Numbered from the stretch's first letter, positions 17,542-27,275 are shown. The stretch: 64,000 nt of DNA from Bordetella sp. LUAb4 (GCF_021325795.1 NZ_JAHPZX010000009.1:62001-126000); one strand, 5' to 3'. Program-made: numbers and translations. The notes: generated from the sequence alone by a model not told the origin.

Positions 17542-17581
17542 GATAAGACGGCAAGATGGAACAATGGTGCAGAATCGGGCA
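17542..17581. promoter_or_regulatory. candidate AraC site, copy A
   Basis: This segment contains GGCAAGA and, 11 bases on, TGCAGAATCGGGCA. It lies just upstream of the araC-type start and matches a second copy near the reductase (17725-17756), suggesting autoregulation. The shared elements are GATAAG/AATAAG, GGCAAGA and TGCAG[GA]ATCGGGCA. Confidence 0.5.
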
Positions 17582-17724
17582 GCCGGCGTCGGCATATAAA
17601 ACAGGCGCCTGCAAGCGCATTGGTAGCGGATCACGCGCAAAACTGCTGTCAGGCACCAGCGCAGACTATATCCCCTTCGCGCGGCTTGGGCATTCAGACT
17701 AACCGTCTACGCACCCAGCTTTGG

Positions 17725-17756
17725 AGAATAAGGCAAGAATCGTGCAGGATCGGGCA
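17725..17756. promoter_or_regulatory. candidate AraC site, copy B
   Basis: This carries GGCAAGAATCGTGCAGGATC followed by GGGCA, similar in order and sequence to copy A at 17542-17581. It is about 115 bp upstream of the aldo/keto reductase start, a usual distance for an AraC activator site. Both copies read in the same direction on the plus strand. Confidence 0.5.
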
Positions 17757-17869
17757 CCCTCGGAGGCGCCCGCAAGCTCATACTTGACCGCGTTCCCCCC
17801 TCCCCCACCCATTGCCTCCGATGCCGGCCCTGCCGCGCGCCGCGACGCAACGCATCCAGGAGTCACCTC

Positions 17870-18919
17870 ATGCATTACAAAAAATTCGGCAGCACCGGCA
17901 TGTTCGTTTCCCAGCTATGCCTGGGGACCATGACCTTTGGCGGCTCCGACGGCATCTGGGGCCAGATTGGCAATCTCGAACAACAGGACGTCGACGGCAT
18001 CGTCGGCGCGGCCCTGGACGCCGGCATCAATTTCATCGATACCGCCAACGTGTATGCCGGCGGCCGTTCGGAGATCTTGACGGGCCAGGCGTTGAAGAAT
18101 CTCAAAGTGCCCCGCGAAAACGTCGTGGTCGCCACCAAGGTGTTCGGTGAAACTGGCACGCGCGGCGTGAATTCACGTGGCCTGTCCCGCTTTCACATAC
18201 TGGACAGCGTGAAGCAAAGCCTGCAGCGCCTGCAACTGGACCACCTGGATCTATACCAGGTCCATGGCTTCGACCCGGCCACGCCCATCGAGGAAACGCT
18301 GGAAGCGCTGGACACGCTGGTGCGCCACGGTCACGTGCGCTACATCGGCGTCTCCAACTGGGCCGCATGGCAGATCGCCAAGGCACTGGGTATTTCGCAA
18401 CGCCTCGGCCTGGCACGCTTCGAGTCCCTGCAGGCCTACTACACCGTTGCCGGACGCGACCTGGAACGCGAACTCGTCCCCATGCTCAAGAGCGAGGGCG
18501 TGGGATTGATGGTGTGGAGCCCGCTGGCCGGCGGCCTGCTCAGCGGCAAATACGGCCGCGATACCCAAGCCGAAAGCGGCAGCCGGCGCGTCAGTTTCGA
18601 TTTCCCGCCGGTCAATCGCGACCGCGCCTATGACTGCGTCGATGCCATGCGAGCGATTGCTCAAACGCGCGACGTGTCCGTGGCCCAGGTGGCCTTGGCC
18701 TGGCTGCTGCACCAGCCGGTAGTCACGTCCGTCATCATCGGTGCCAAGCGGCTCGAACAACTGCACGACAACGTCGGCGCCACGCAGTTGCGCTTGAACG
18801 ACGAGGAGTTGGCAATGCTGGATCGGGTCAGCGCGCTGCCCGCTGAATATCCGGGCTGGATGCTGGAACGCCAGGGCGGCGCACGCTTGCAGCAATTGCA
18901 AGCTGGTGAAGATCGATAA
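17870..18919 (+). CDS. aldo/keto reductase
   Basis: A 349-residue NADPH-dependent oxidoreductase of the AKR superfamily. The catalytic tetrad is visible: Asp57 (NFIDTANVYAGGRSE), Tyr62, Lys90 (VVVATKVFG) and His132 (LYQVHGFDP). The cofactor loop near the end (VTSVIIGAKRLEQLHDNV) fits NADPH binding. Such enzymes reduce aldehydes or ketones; the substrate is unknown. Divergence from an AraC_N-type regulator suggests induction by a reactive carbonyl or alcohol. A TCGATAAG/CTTATCGA inverted repeat overlaps the stop codon. Confidence 0.93.
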   Translation: MHYKKFGSTGMFVSQLCLGTMTFGGSDGIWGQIGNLEQQDVDGIVGAALDAGINFIDTANVYAGGRSEILTGQALKNLKVPRENVVVATKVFGETGTRGVNSRGLSRFHILDSVKQSLQRLQLDHLDLYQVHGFDPATPIEETLEALDTLVRHGHVRYIGVSNWAAWQIAKALGISQRLGLARFESLQAYYTVAGRDLERELVPMLKSEGVGLMVWSPLAGGLLSGKYGRDTQAESGSRRVSFDFPPVNRDRAYDCVDAMRAIAQTRDVSVAQVALAWLLHQPVVTSVIIGAKRLEQLHDNVGATQLRLNDEELAMLDRVSALPAEYPGWMLERQGGARLQQLQAGEDR

Positions 18920-18942
18920 GGTCTTATCGAGGTTGGACAAAT

Positions 18943-18968
18943 GCCATCGCGCCGCGCGGCGCGATGGC
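18943..18968. terminator. perfect GC-rich palindrome, possible bidirectional terminator
   Basis: Arms GCCATCGCGCCGC and GCGGCGCGATGGC adjoin with no spacer, in the 57-bp gap between the convergent aldo/keto reductase and the small gene at 18977-19249. Neither strand shows a T-tract, so efficient intrinsic termination is doubtful. Confidence 0.4.
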
Positions 18969-18976
18969 GGCCGCGA

Positions 18977-19249
18977 TCATGCGGATCCCAGGCGCGCATT
19001 CGCCGGTACCGGCAACATCGGCCGCATGACGGTGATTCGTTGTTCATCGGAGTAGCGCTCCAGGGCGCGCATCCCCGCCGCGGCCGCGGCGCTAGCCGCC
19101 ATGTAATGGGTGCCGCGATCGACCAAGGTTCCCTTGCCGGTCTCGCGTGACATCGCGATGTAGATCAGCCAGACATACTCGCCGTTGTCCGCGCGCTCTA
19201 CATCCAAGGCCAACCGGTAGCCATCGGCCACCGCCATGTATAGCTCCAT
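18977..19249 (-). CDS. hypothetical protein, 90 residues
   Basis: A small soluble protein with no family I recognise. It has mixed alpha/beta character (GYRLALDVERADNGEYVWLIYIAMSRETGKG), then an Ala-rich helix (HYMAASAAAAAGMRALER). The ATG at 19249 has a strong purine-rich ribosome binding site (GGGGGAAGAG) just upstream, and codon usage fits the host. It is convergent with the reductase and separated from the structured-RNA candidate by about 300 bp of empty DNA. Confidence 0.65.
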   Translation of the reverse strand: MELYMAVADGYRLALDVERADNGEYVWLIYIAMSRETGKGTLVDRGTHYMAASAAAAAGMRALERYSDEQRITVMRPMLPVPANARLGSA

Positions 19250-19565
19250 CTCTTCCCCCCGCCTTCATTTTCATCAGCCACTCTATAGCACGACCGTGGG
19301 GCCAATGCACTAGTGAATGCGGTGGTTTTGCGATGGATCATGGCAGAAGGACGCCGAGACTCAACACAGCGCAATGCTTCGCAATAGACCAACATTGTCA
19401 TTGCAAATTTTTAACCACTTTCGTTCAAGCAACTCTCGTTTGGCATCAGTATCGTTCCGTTAAATACGGCGATTCCTGGTTGCACGGCAGGCCATTCCGC
19501 AAAAATGCGAGTCGCATTTAGACACAGGCGACACGTGTAGTGGCGCGTCGCATGCTACTTATCTC
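19250..19565. other. intergenic, no gene recognised
   Basis: About 315 bp without a convincing coding sequence. The short plus-strand frame here (ending near 19521) has no ribosome binding site and no recognisable composition. The base composition is more AT-rich than the flanks, which suits a promoter region for the structured element that follows at 19566. Confidence 0.5.
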
Positions 19566-19656
19566 TTATCGCCCGAAGCGGAGGAAGTGGAAATCGTTTC
19601 CTTGGGCGATACGCACGACATTCGGCCACGGTGTTTTCACCGTGGCCTCTTTTTTT
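19566..19656 (+). ncRNA. candidate small structured RNA
   Basis: A 7-bp stem ATCGCCC (19568-19574) / GGGCGAT (19604-19610) encloses an unpaired GGAGGA and a small hairpin GGAAA-TCG-TTTCC (19589-19601). Fourteen bases later comes a perfect terminator hairpin with a long T-run. A stem, an inner hairpin and a terminator without an adjoining reading frame suggest a stand-alone sRNA or an attenuated leader. I do not recognise a known family. The exposed GGAGGA could bind CsrA/RsmA or mimic a ribosome binding site, but that is speculation. The 5' end is undefined. Confidence 0.45.
19624..19656 (+). terminator. strong rho-independent terminator
   Basis: A perfect 10-bp stem GGCCACGGTG / CACCGTGGCC with a TTTT loop, followed by TC and seven T residues. 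No protein gene ends nearby on the plus strand, so it most likely ends the small transcript proposed at 19566. It is oriented toward the BvgA-like gene 310 bp downstream. Confidence 0.85.
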
Positions 19657-19966
19657 AGCCTGGTATGGGTGCAGATTCAAACTGATAACAGCGGATGACC
19701 GCTCGGCCATATCACCCATAACAATTGCCGCGCGCCCTCAGACTTATCTCATCCGCGAGCGTGGCAGCGCGGCACAAGCCTGCGTTCATTTGCGATTTCG
19801 GCCTTGCCGAAGCAGCACAGATACGGTTGGAAACCATCGCACTTTCACCCCGTCGCAATAAGTATCTGTTCTGCAACCTCGATGGGCGAAGTCTCATGCC
19901 CCCCGGTGAACAGGCTTCGTATACTGCCCCGCGATTTTTCCGATTTCTCTCACACTGGAACAACCC

Positions 19967-20602
19967 GTGCAAAACGCAGGCAGCGTCTTGATTGTCGACG
20001 ATCACCCCATGATCCGCTTCGCCGTTAAGACCCTTTTCGAACAGAACCACTGGAAAGTCGTCGCTGAAGCAGGCTCCGGCGTCGATGCTTTGAGCGCGGC
20101 CCGTCAGCATCGACCGGATCTCATCGTGCTCGACATCGGCATTCCGAAAATGGATGGCCTGATGGTGATCTCGCGGCTGCGCGGCGAAGACGAGCAACGC
20201 GCGCCACGCATCGTGGTGCTCAGCGCGCAGAACCCCGAACACCTTGCCGCGCGCTGTCTGCACGCGGGGGCGGCGGGCTTCGTCTACAAAGGCAAGGAGC
20301 TCACCGAACTGATCGGCGCGGCCAAGGCCGTCATGCAGGGGAATACCTATTTCCCCAGCGTGGCGTTACGGCCTTCCTCCGATGGCGCGGGCGGCGAAGG
20401 CGCGTTGATCCGGTTGTTGTCGGACCGCGAATTGGTGGTGCTGCAGCACCTTGCGCGCGGCGCCCTCAACAAGACCATCGCCGCCACCTTGATGCTCAGC
20501 GAAAAGACCGTCAGCACCTACAAGACGCGTTTGCTGGAAAAGCTGAACGTCACTTCCCTGCTTGAATTGACGGACATGGCGCGCCGCAACGGCCTGGTCT
20601 GA
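19967..20602 (+). CDS. BvgA/EvgA-like NarL-family response regulator
   Basis: A 211-residue regulator. The receiver domain has LIVDDHPMIRFAVKTL, phospho-acceptor Asp in LIVLDIGIPKMDGL and the Lys in GFVYKGKEL. The LuxR-type HTH (LSDRELVVLQHLARGALNKTIAATLMLSEKTVSTYKTRLLEKLN) closely follows Bordetella BvgA, including the LDIGIPKxDGL and TVSTYKTRLL blocks. Translation starts at GTG 19967 after GGAA. It is followed within 4 bp by a BvgS-like kinase, its presumed partner. BvgA controls virulence genes in pathogenic Bordetella; here it may be a BvgA orthologue or a paralogue with another regulon. Confidence 0.9.
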   Translation: MQNAGSVLIVDDHPMIRFAVKTLFEQNHWKVVAEAGSGVDALSAARQHRPDLIVLDIGIPKMDGLMVISRLRGEDEQRAPRIVVLSAQNPEHLAARCLHAGAAGFVYKGKELTELIGAAKAVMQGNTYFPSVALRPSSDGAGGEGALIRLLSDRELVVLQHLARGALNKTIAATLMLSEKTVSTYKTRLLEKLNVTSLLELTDMARRNGLV

Positions 20603-20606
20603 TCCC

Positions 20607-23600
20607 GTGAGTTCGATGACGCCGCGCGTCCCCTTCGGACTGCCGAGGGCCTTAGGTCTGGCTTCGGCACTGGGCCTGGCCTTCCTGCTGCAGAACGTCA
20701 ACCCGGCGGGTGCCGCCGAGCCGCTAGCGCCGAATCCGCACGCGGTCATCCAGAGTACGTATTGCGCCATCTCCGCCAGCACCCTGCGGGCACGGCTGAC
20801 GTCCAACGTCAAGGCCAACGATGCCGCCGAGACTGCCGACGCTGGCGACCATACGGCCGCGGGCGGCGGCCTGTTCGCCGAACTGTACAACTCGATCGCG
20901 AAGCTCTTTGGCTGGGACAACGACGTCGATGATCTGCGCTGCTGGGCGTTCCACGGGCTGAACATGGACCCGCCGCCGCTGCCGCTGACGGCCGAGGAGA
21001 TGCAATGGATCAAGACGCATCCCTCGATCAAGGTGGCCCTGGCCGAGCCCGCGACATTGGCGACGGATGAAGATGGGCGTGAGCACGACCGCGACCCCGG
21101 CCTCGTCTACGAATTCCTGGCCGCCATCGCGCAACGCACCGGCCTGCGTATCGAGGTCACCAGCGTGGACAGCGCCCGCAACGCGCCCGCCCTCTGGCCG
21201 GAGCAGAACTTCGATGTACTCGGGCCTGTCGATCTTTCCACCTACGACGATCCGGCTTACCAGACCACTCGGGCCTTCGTGAACAATGGCCATGTGCTGC
21301 TGGTACAGCAGGAGCATCCCAACTCCGACATTGCGACGGAAAGCCTGCAAAACAAACATCTGGCCGTGGTGGCGGGCAGCAGTAGCGAAGCATGGCTGTC
21401 CGAGCATTACCCTGAGATCGCCCTGGTCCGCATGGATAGCGACCAGGCCGCGCTGGATGCAGTCGCCGATGGCTGGGCCGACGCCGCCGTCCTGATGGAA
21501 CTGCGCGCGAAGTATGCGCTGGCCCATGGCTACGCCACCAGCCTGCGCATAGGCGGACACCTGGCCAGCGAGCCGAGCCGGATGGGCCTGGCGGTGACCA
21601 ACGCGCAACCACAGCTGCAAAGCATCGTCGACAAGGCACTGGACAGCCTGACGCCCAAGGAAACCGCGGCCCTGATCCATCGCTGGCGTTCGACACAGGA
21701 GACGCTGATCGCCTCGCCCACCGCGCACAGCCAGCAACTGCACCGCCTGCTGGGGGCGGCGATCGTGCTGGGCCTGCTGCTAGCCGCATGGAACGGCTAT
21801 CTGCGCCGGCAGATACGCAAGCGCCAACGTGCGGAGCGTGCGCTCAACGACCAACTCGAATTCATGCGCGTGTTGATCAACGGCACGCCCTACGCTATCT
21901 ACGTACGTGACACGCATAGCCGCCTGGTGGCCTGCAACCAGCGCTATCTGGAAGAATTCGCCGTCCAGCGCGAGCAGGTGATGAACAAGACGCTGAAGGA
22001 AGCCGACATCGAGTTCATCACGCCCGAGGACGAACAACGTTATCAGGCCATCTACAGCGAAGCCCTGCGTGAAGGCCGCGCCATGTTCGCCGACCGCGAG
22101 GGACTGGTGCGGGGATCGCGCCGTCGCATCCATCACTGGGTCCTGCCCTATAACGATTCCTCGGGCGGTATCGCCGGCATCATCGGCGGCTGGATCGACG
22201 TGTCCGATCGCGTACGCCTGCTCAATGAATTGCAGGTCGCCAAGGACCTGGCGGAATCGGCCAATCGCGCCAAGACCGAATTCCTGGTCACGGCCAGCCA
22301 CGAAATCCGCACGCCGATGAATGCGATCTCCGGCATGCTGGAACTGGCCCTCAAGGGCGATGACGAGCATGCCCTGAAAGACTACGTCACCGTGGCGTAC
22401 ACCTCGACCCAGGCGCTACTGGCCATCGTCGGCAACATCCTGGACATCGAGAAAATCGAATCGGACCGCCTCGAACTTCTGCCCGAACGCGCCAGCCTGA
22501 CACAGCTGGCTGAGTCGGTGCAGCAGATGTTCGACTGCGTCGCGCGCAGCAAGGGCATCACCCTGAAGCTGACCATGGCGCCAGGCGGACCGGACCACGT
22601 GCTGATCGACCCGACGCGCTTCAAGCAGATCCTCTCCAACCTGGTAAGCAATGCCGTGAAGTTCACTGCGTTCGGACAGGTCGAAGTGCGGCTGGCCAGC
22701 CGCCATGTGTCGGCCGACCGTTGCGTGGTCGACGTCCTGGTGGTGGACACCGGCATGGGCATCAGCGAAGAGGACCAACGGCTGTTGTTCCAACCCTTCA
22801 CGCAAACGCGCGAAGGGGCGCGCACCCTGGGTGGGACCGGCATGGGCCTGTGCATCGCCCGCAGGCTGGTCGAATTGATGGGCGGCGAAATCCACCTGCA
22901 CAGCACGCAGGGCCTGGGCACGGAAGTCAGTTTCTCGTTCGAGGCGACGCGTCAAGACCTGCCGGACCAGGACGGCGCGGCCATGCCCGCCGAGCCGGAA
23001 CATGCCGCGTCCCTGCATGTGCTCATCGTCGATGACAATGCCCCCAATCGCATGCTGCTGCGCAAGCAGATGGAACACTTGGGCCATCGGGTAGTGCAGG
23101 CCAACAGCGGCAACGAGGCCTGGCGTGCCTGGCGCCCCGGCGCCTACGACCTGGTCATGACCGACTGCAATATGGCCCAGGGCGACGGCCATACGCTGGC
23201 CCGCCGCATCCGTGCCGCGGAACACGCCGACGGGCCGCGCTGCGTCATATTTGCCTATACCGCCAACGCCAGGCAGGAAGAGGTACAGCGCTGCCGCGCG
23301 TCCGGCATGGATGCCTGCCTGTTCAAGCCGCTGGGCCTGGAAGCGTTGCGGCGCAATCTGCGCAGCCATGTTCCCCGCTCGAGCACCCTGCAGGCGCCAT
23401 GGCGCGACGGCCTGTTGTTCGATCCCCTGGCCATCGATCACCTGTGCGGCGGCAATCCCCAAAGCAACCGTGCGATGTTCGAGGAGCTGCTGCGTTCCGG
23501 CCACGACGACATCAAGGCACTGTGCTCCGCCGCCGAAAGCGGTGACGCAGTCATCATGGACAGCGCCGTGCATGCCGTGCTGGGCGTGGCGCGCATGATA

Positions 23601-23789
23601 GACGCCAAGCCGTTGATGACAGCCTGTGCGCTGGCCCAGCAGGAACTGGCCGATATGGCAGAGATGGCCGACGCGGCATGCACCGCCGAGATGCTCGATG
23701 GCGTGCAACGGCAACTGACCGCCCTGCTCGAATCGGTGCAGGCCTGGTTGCGGACCGAACCCGTGGAGGATCCGGCGCAAGCAATCTGA
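20607..23789 (+). CDS. BvgS-like hybrid sensor kinase with one VFT domain
   Basis: A 1060-residue unorthodox kinase. In order: signal peptide (about 1-36), a roughly 90-residue region with two Cys that I cannot assign, one Venus-flytrap domain (about 125-370, starting LTAEEMQWIKTHPSIKVAL), a membrane segment (LLGAAIVLGLLLAAWNGYL), a PAS domain (about 415-535), a kinase with phospho-His in TASHEIRTPMNAISGML and ATP motifs NLVSNAVKFT and GGTGMGLCIARRL, a receiver (Asp in DLVMTDCNMAQGDG) and an Hpt-like tail with candidate His in SAVHAVLGVARM. BvgS has two VFT domains and about 1238 residues, so one is missing here. Start GTG 20607 or ATG 20616. It is 4 bp behind its BvgA-like partner. Confidence 0.9.
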   Translation: MSSMTPRVPFGLPRALGLASALGLAFLLQNVNPAGAAEPLAPNPHAVIQSTYCAISASTLRARLTSNVKANDAAETADAGDHTAAGGGLFAELYNSIAKLFGWDNDVDDLRCWAFHGLNMDPPPLPLTAEEMQWIKTHPSIKVALAEPATLATDEDGREHDRDPGLVYEFLAAIAQRTGLRIEVTSVDSARNAPALWPEQNFDVLGPVDLSTYDDPAYQTTRAFVNNGHVLLVQQEHPNSDIATESLQNKHLAVVAGSSSEAWLSEHYPEIALVRMDSDQAALDAVADGWADAAVLMELRAKYALAHGYATSLRIGGHLASEPSRMGLAVTNAQPQLQSIVDKALDSLTPKETAALIHRWRSTQETLIASPTAHSQQLHRLLGAAIVLGLLLAAWNGYLRRQIRKRQRAERALNDQLEFMRVLINGTPYAIYVRDTHSRLVACNQRYLEEFAVQREQVMNKTLKEADIEFITPEDEQRYQAIYSEALREGRAMFADREGLVRGSRRRIHHWVLPYNDSSGGIAGIIGGWIDVSDRVRLLNELQVAKDLAESANRAKTEFLVTASHEIRTPMNAISGMLELALKGDDEHALKDYVTVAYTSTQALLAIVGNILDIEKIESDRLELLPERASLTQLAESVQQMFDCVARSKGITLKLTMAPGGPDHVLIDPTRFKQILSNLVSNAVKFTAFGQVEVRLASRHVSADRCVVDVLVVDTGMGISEEDQRLLFQPFTQTREGARTLGGTGMGLCIARRLVELMGGEIHLHSTQGLGTEVSFSFEATRQDLPDQDGAAMPAEPEHAASLHVLIVDDNAPNRMLLRKQMEHLGHRVVQANSGNEAWRAWRPGAYDLVMTDCNMAQGDGHTLARRIRAAEHADGPRCVIFAYTANARQEEVQRCRASGMDACLFKPLGLEALRRNLRSHVPRSSTLQAPWRDGLLFDPLAIDHLCGGNPQSNRAMFEELLRSGHDDIKALCSAAESGDAVIMDSAVHAVLGVARMIDAKPLMTACALAQQELADMAEMADAACTAEMLDGVQRQLTALLESVQAWLRTEPVEDPAQAI

Positions 23790-23886
23790 CACATATGCGG
23801 CGCACAAACTCTGCCACAATGGCCGTTCGCGCGGTACGGCCAATGGGTTGATGGGTTAATGGGGTACTGGTTATGGGTCACCTCCG

Positions 23887-24576
23887 ATGACGCCGATGAA
23901 CGCTGTTCCCGATCGGGTCTTCCTGCTCGATGTCGACAACACGTTGTTCGACAACGATCGCCTGCAGGCGGACTTGCGCCACCATCTGACCAATACCTTA
24001 GGGGCGGAAGGCAACCAGAACTACTGGCAGCGCTATGAAGATCTGCGCAGCCGTTTCGGCTACGCGGATTATCTGGGCGCGGTGCAGGCGCTGCGCCAGC
24101 CAGGACGCAACGATCTGCTGCTGCCTGGCATTTCCCGCTTTCTCCTCGAATATCCTTTCTCCGATGCCGTGTTCGATGGGGCCCTGGCCGCCATCGAACA
24201 CCTGGCCAACTGGGGGCGTCCGGTCATCCTTTCCGATGGCGACGCGGTCTACCAGCCCCACAAGATCCGCGGCGCCGGCCTGGCCGAAGCCGTGGACGAA
24301 CGCGTCTTCATCTATGTCCACAAGCAGCACATGCTGGCGCAGATCGAACGGGCCCAGCCCGCGCGGCACTACGTCATGGTGGACGACAAGCTGGCCCTGC
24401 TGACCGCGGTCAAGCAAGCGTGGGGCAGCCGAGTCACCACGATCTTCGTGCGGCAAGGCCACTACGCCCTGGATAGCGCCGGCAATGCGCGCTATCCGTC
24501 GCCGGACCTGACACTGGAGCACATCGGCGAACTGGCGCAGTGGCAGCCCGCCCGCACGGCGCCAGGGGGCCTGTGA
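23887..24576 (+). CDS. HAD-superfamily hydrolase
   Basis: A 229-residue haloacid-dehalogenase-type phosphatase. Motif I is [13 protein letters not shown] (nucleophile and acid/base Asp), motif II is [12 protein letters not shown], and motifs III/IV lie around [14 protein letters not shown] helical cap sits between motifs I and II. The substrate is unknown. It precedes phosphoketolase by 139 bp and could be cotranscribed, so a sugar-phosphate role is possible. ATG 23896 is an alternative start; no strong ribosome binding site is seen before either. An inverted repeat TGGCCGT/ACGGCCA (23820-23842) lies upstream. Confidence 0.85.
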   Translation: MTPMNAVPDRVFLLDVDNTLFDNDRLQADLRHHLTNTLGAEGNQNYWQRYEDLRSRFGYADYLGAVQALRQPGRNDLLLPGISRFLLEYPFSDAVFDGALAAIEHLANWGRPVILSDGDAVYQPHKIRGAGLAEAVDERVFIYVHKQHMLAQIERAQPARHYVMVDDKLALLTAVKQAWGSRVTTIFVRQGHYALDSAGNARYPSPDLTLEHIGELAQWQPARTAPGGL

Positions 24577-24715
24577 AGACGGCGCGCCTGGAGGCAGCTA
24601 CGCACAGCGCCGGCCGATTCGCGCGCTGGGTGTCCATCTTCGAGCGGGCGCGCGGCGCGTCCGTCTGACCCCGCCGCCCGGCCGCGGGCGGCGCTTACGC
24701 ACGGGAGCAAGACCG

Positions 24716-27145
24716 ATGAATGATGCGACTCATGCAACGGCGCCTCTCACAGGCCCCTTGTCCGAAGAAGAATTGCATCTGATGGATGCGTACTGGCGCG
24801 CCTCCAACTATCTGGCGGCTGGCATGATCTACCTGCGGGACAATCCGCTGCTGCGCCAGCCGCTCAAGCCTGAGCATCTGAAGAAACGCTTGCTGGGTCA
24901 TTGGGGCTCGGCGCCTGGCCAGACTTTTACATTGGTTCATCTGGACCGCCTGATTCGCCAGCGCGATCTCAATGTGCTTTTCATATCGGGCCCGGGCCAC
25001 GGCGCCCCTGCCTCGCTGGCTTGCGCCTGGATGGAAGGCCGCTATTCCGAAGTCTATCCCGACCGCTCGCTGGACGAAGCCGGCATGCAGCGCCTGTTCC
25101 GCAAGTTCTCCTTCCCGGGCGGCATAGGTTCGCATTGCACGCCGGAGACACCGGGGTCCATCCACGAGGGCGGCGAGCTGGGCTACAGCCTGTCGCATGC
25201 CTACGGCGCCGCGTTCGACAATCCCGACCTGATCGTCGCCACCATGGTGGGCGATGGCGAAGCCGAAACCGGCCCGCTGGCCGCTTCCTGGCATTCCAAC
25301 AAATTCCTCAACCCGGTCCACGACGGCGCGGTGTTGCCCATTCTGCACCTGAATGGCTACAAGATCGCCAATCCCACCATCCTGGCGCGCATACCGCAAG
25401 AAGAGCTGGAAGCGCTGTTCGTCGGCTACGGCTACAAGCCCTACTTCGTCGAGGGCGACGACCCGCCGCGCATGCACCAGCAGATGGCAGCGACGCTGGA
25501 CGTTTGCATCGAGGAGATCCAGACCATCCAAAGGCGCGCGCGTGACGCGGCGGACAATGGTGGGGGTAATGGCGCGGGTGGTAGCACTACGAGTCGGCCG
25601 CGCTGGCCCATGATCGTGCTGCGCTCACCCAAGGGCTGGACGGGGCCGAAGACACTCGACGGCCATCAGGTGGAGAACTCCTGGCGCTCGCATCAGGTGC
25701 CGATCGCCGACCCCGCGACCAATCGCAGCAGCATGCGGGCGCTGGAGGAATGGCTGAAAAGCTATCGGCCCGAAGAACTGTTCGACGCCGCCGGCGCCCC
25801 TGTCGAAGCGCTGCGTGCGCTGGCCCCGCGTGGCGATCGCCGCATCAGCGCCAATCCCCATGCCAACGGTGGATTGCTACGGCGTGACCTGGACCTGCCG
25901 CCGTTCAGCGACTATGGCGTACCGGTGCGCTCGCCGGCCTCTTCCAATGTGTCGCCCACTGGGGTGCTGGGCGGATTTCTGCGCGACGTCATGCGGCGGA
26001 ACATGACCAACTTCCGCGTGTTCGGCCCCGATGAGACCGCCAGCAACAAGTTGACGGCGATATATGAAGCGACCGGCAAGACCTGGCTGGCGCAGACGCT
26101 GCCGGAAGATGCCGACGGCGGCGCCCTGTCGCCCGACGGCCGCGTCATGGAGATACTCAGCGAACATACGCTTGAGGGCTGGTTCGAAGGTTATGTCCTG
26201 ACGGGACGCCATGGTCTCTTTGCTACCTACGAAGCCTTCGTCCATGTCATCGACTCGATGTTCAACCAGCATGCCAAGTGGCTGGAGAAAGCCAAGACGG
26301 AACTGGATTGGCGCGCTCCGGTGCCGTCCATCAATCTGTTGATCACCTCGCTGGTCTGGCGCCAGGACCACAATGGCTTCACGCACCAGGATCCGGGCTT
26401 TCTCGACGTGGTGGCCAACAAGAGCCCTGGCGTGGTGCGCATCTATCTGCCACCGGACGCCAACTGCCTGCTCAGCGTGGCCGACCATTGCCTGCGTTCG
26501 CGCGATTACGTCAACGTCATCGTCGCCGACAAGCAGCCGCATCTGCAGTACCTGGACATGCAGAGTGCCACCACCCATTGCACCAAGGGCATCGGGATCT
26601 GGGAGTGGGCCAGCACCGACCAGGGCGCCGAACCCGACGTGGTGATGGCTTGCGCGGGGGACATCGCCACGATGGAGGCCCTGGCCGCCACCGAGTTGCT
26701 GAAAGAGAAATTTCCCGACTTGAAGATACGCTTCGTCAACGTAGTGGATCTTTATCGCCTGGTATCCGAGACGGAACATCCGCACGGATTGAGCGAACGC
26801 GATTTCGATTCGCTATTCACCAGCGACAAGCCGGTGATCTTCAACTTCCACTCCTATCCGTCGCTGGTGCACAAGCTTACCTACAAGCGCGCCAATCACC
26901 ACAATATGCACGTGCACGGCTATCAGGAGCGGGGCAACATCAATACGCCCTTCGAACTGGCCATGATCAATGAGGTGGACCGTTACCACCTGGCCATCGA
27001 TGTCATCGATCGAGTGCCCAAGCTGCATGTCGTGGGCGCGCATGTGAAGGAATGGCTACGCGACCGGATCATCGAGAACACGGCCTATGCGCATGAGGAA
27101 GGCATAGACAAAGAGGAAATCCGAGATTGGACGTGGAAGGGATAG
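24716..27145 (+). CDS. xfp: xylulose-5-phosphate/fructose-6-phosphate phosphoketolase
   Basis: An 809-residue thiamine-diphosphate enzyme that splits xylulose-5-P (and usually fructose-6-P) with phosphate to give acetyl-phosphate plus glyceraldehyde-3-P or erythrose-4-P. Family landmarks are [42 protein letters not shown], the [22 protein letters not shown] block, and [14 protein letters not shown] Gly/Asn-rich insert ([16 protein letters not shown], about residue 280) interrupts an otherwise standard sequence. GGGAG lies 9 bases before the ATG. The stop abuts a hairpin-rich repeat that probably forms the transcript end. Confidence 0.95.
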   Translation: MNDATHATAPLTGPLSEEELHLMDAYWRASNYLAAGMIYLRDNPLLRQPLKPEHLKKRLLGHWGSAPGQTFTLVHLDRLIRQRDLNVLFISGPGHGAPASLACAWMEGRYSEVYPDRSLDEAGMQRLFRKFSFPGGIGSHCTPETPGSIHEGGELGYSLSHAYGAAFDNPDLIVATMVGDGEAETGPLAASWHSNKFLNPVHDGAVLPILHLNGYKIANPTILARIPQEELEALFVGYGYKPYFVEGDDPPRMHQQMAATLDVCIEEIQTIQRRARDAADNGGGNGAGGSTTSRPRWPMIVLRSPKGWTGPKTLDGHQVENSWRSHQVPIADPATNRSSMRALEEWLKSYRPEELFDAAGAPVEALRALAPRGDRRISANPHANGGLLRRDLDLPPFSDYGVPVRSPASSNVSPTGVLGGFLRDVMRRNMTNFRVFGPDETASNKLTAIYEATGKTWLAQTLPEDADGGALSPDGRVMEILSEHTLEGWFEGYVLTGRHGLFATYEAFVHVIDSMFNQHAKWLEKAKTELDWRAPVPSINLLITSLVWRQDHNGFTHQDPGFLDVVANKSPGVVRIYLPPDANCLLSVADHCLRSRDYVNVIVADKQPHLQYLDMQSATTHCTKGIGIWEWASTDQGAEPDVVMACAGDIATMEALAATELLKEKFPDLKIRFVNVVDLYRLVSETEHPHGLSERDFDSLFTSDKPVIFNFHSYPSLVHKLTYKRANHHNMHVHGYQERGNINTPFELAMINEVDRYHLAIDVIDRVPKLHVVGAHVKEWLRDRIIENTAYAHEEGIDKEEIRDWTWKG

Positions 27146-27275
27146 CCCCCGTACGGGGGGATAGCCCCCGTACGGGGGCTATCCCTTCGGGGGAGGGAGG
27201 TCCCCCCCGAAGGCGCTGTGCGCCTTCCCCCCAGGGGGCGGCACTGGCGGACCGGCTGCGCCGGTCCGCAGTGCC
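27141..27275. repeat. hairpin-rich intergenic repeat (three palindromes)
   Basis: A 19-bp unit GATAGCCCCCGTACGGGGG is repeated exactly at 27141-27159 and 27160-27178 and closed by CTATCCC, making a large GGGATAGCC.../...GGCTATCCC palindrome. A second hairpin (GAAGGCGC / GCGCCTTC) flanked by C-runs and a third (GCGGACCGGC / GCCGGTCCGC) follow. The overlap with the xfp stop region and lack of coding potential suggest a mobile REP-like element or compound transcript-end structure. Confidence 0.7.

Noticed and set aside
19321-19521. Short plus-strand reading frame before the structured RNA
   Set aside because: No ribosome binding site, odd composition, and no similarity that I recognise.
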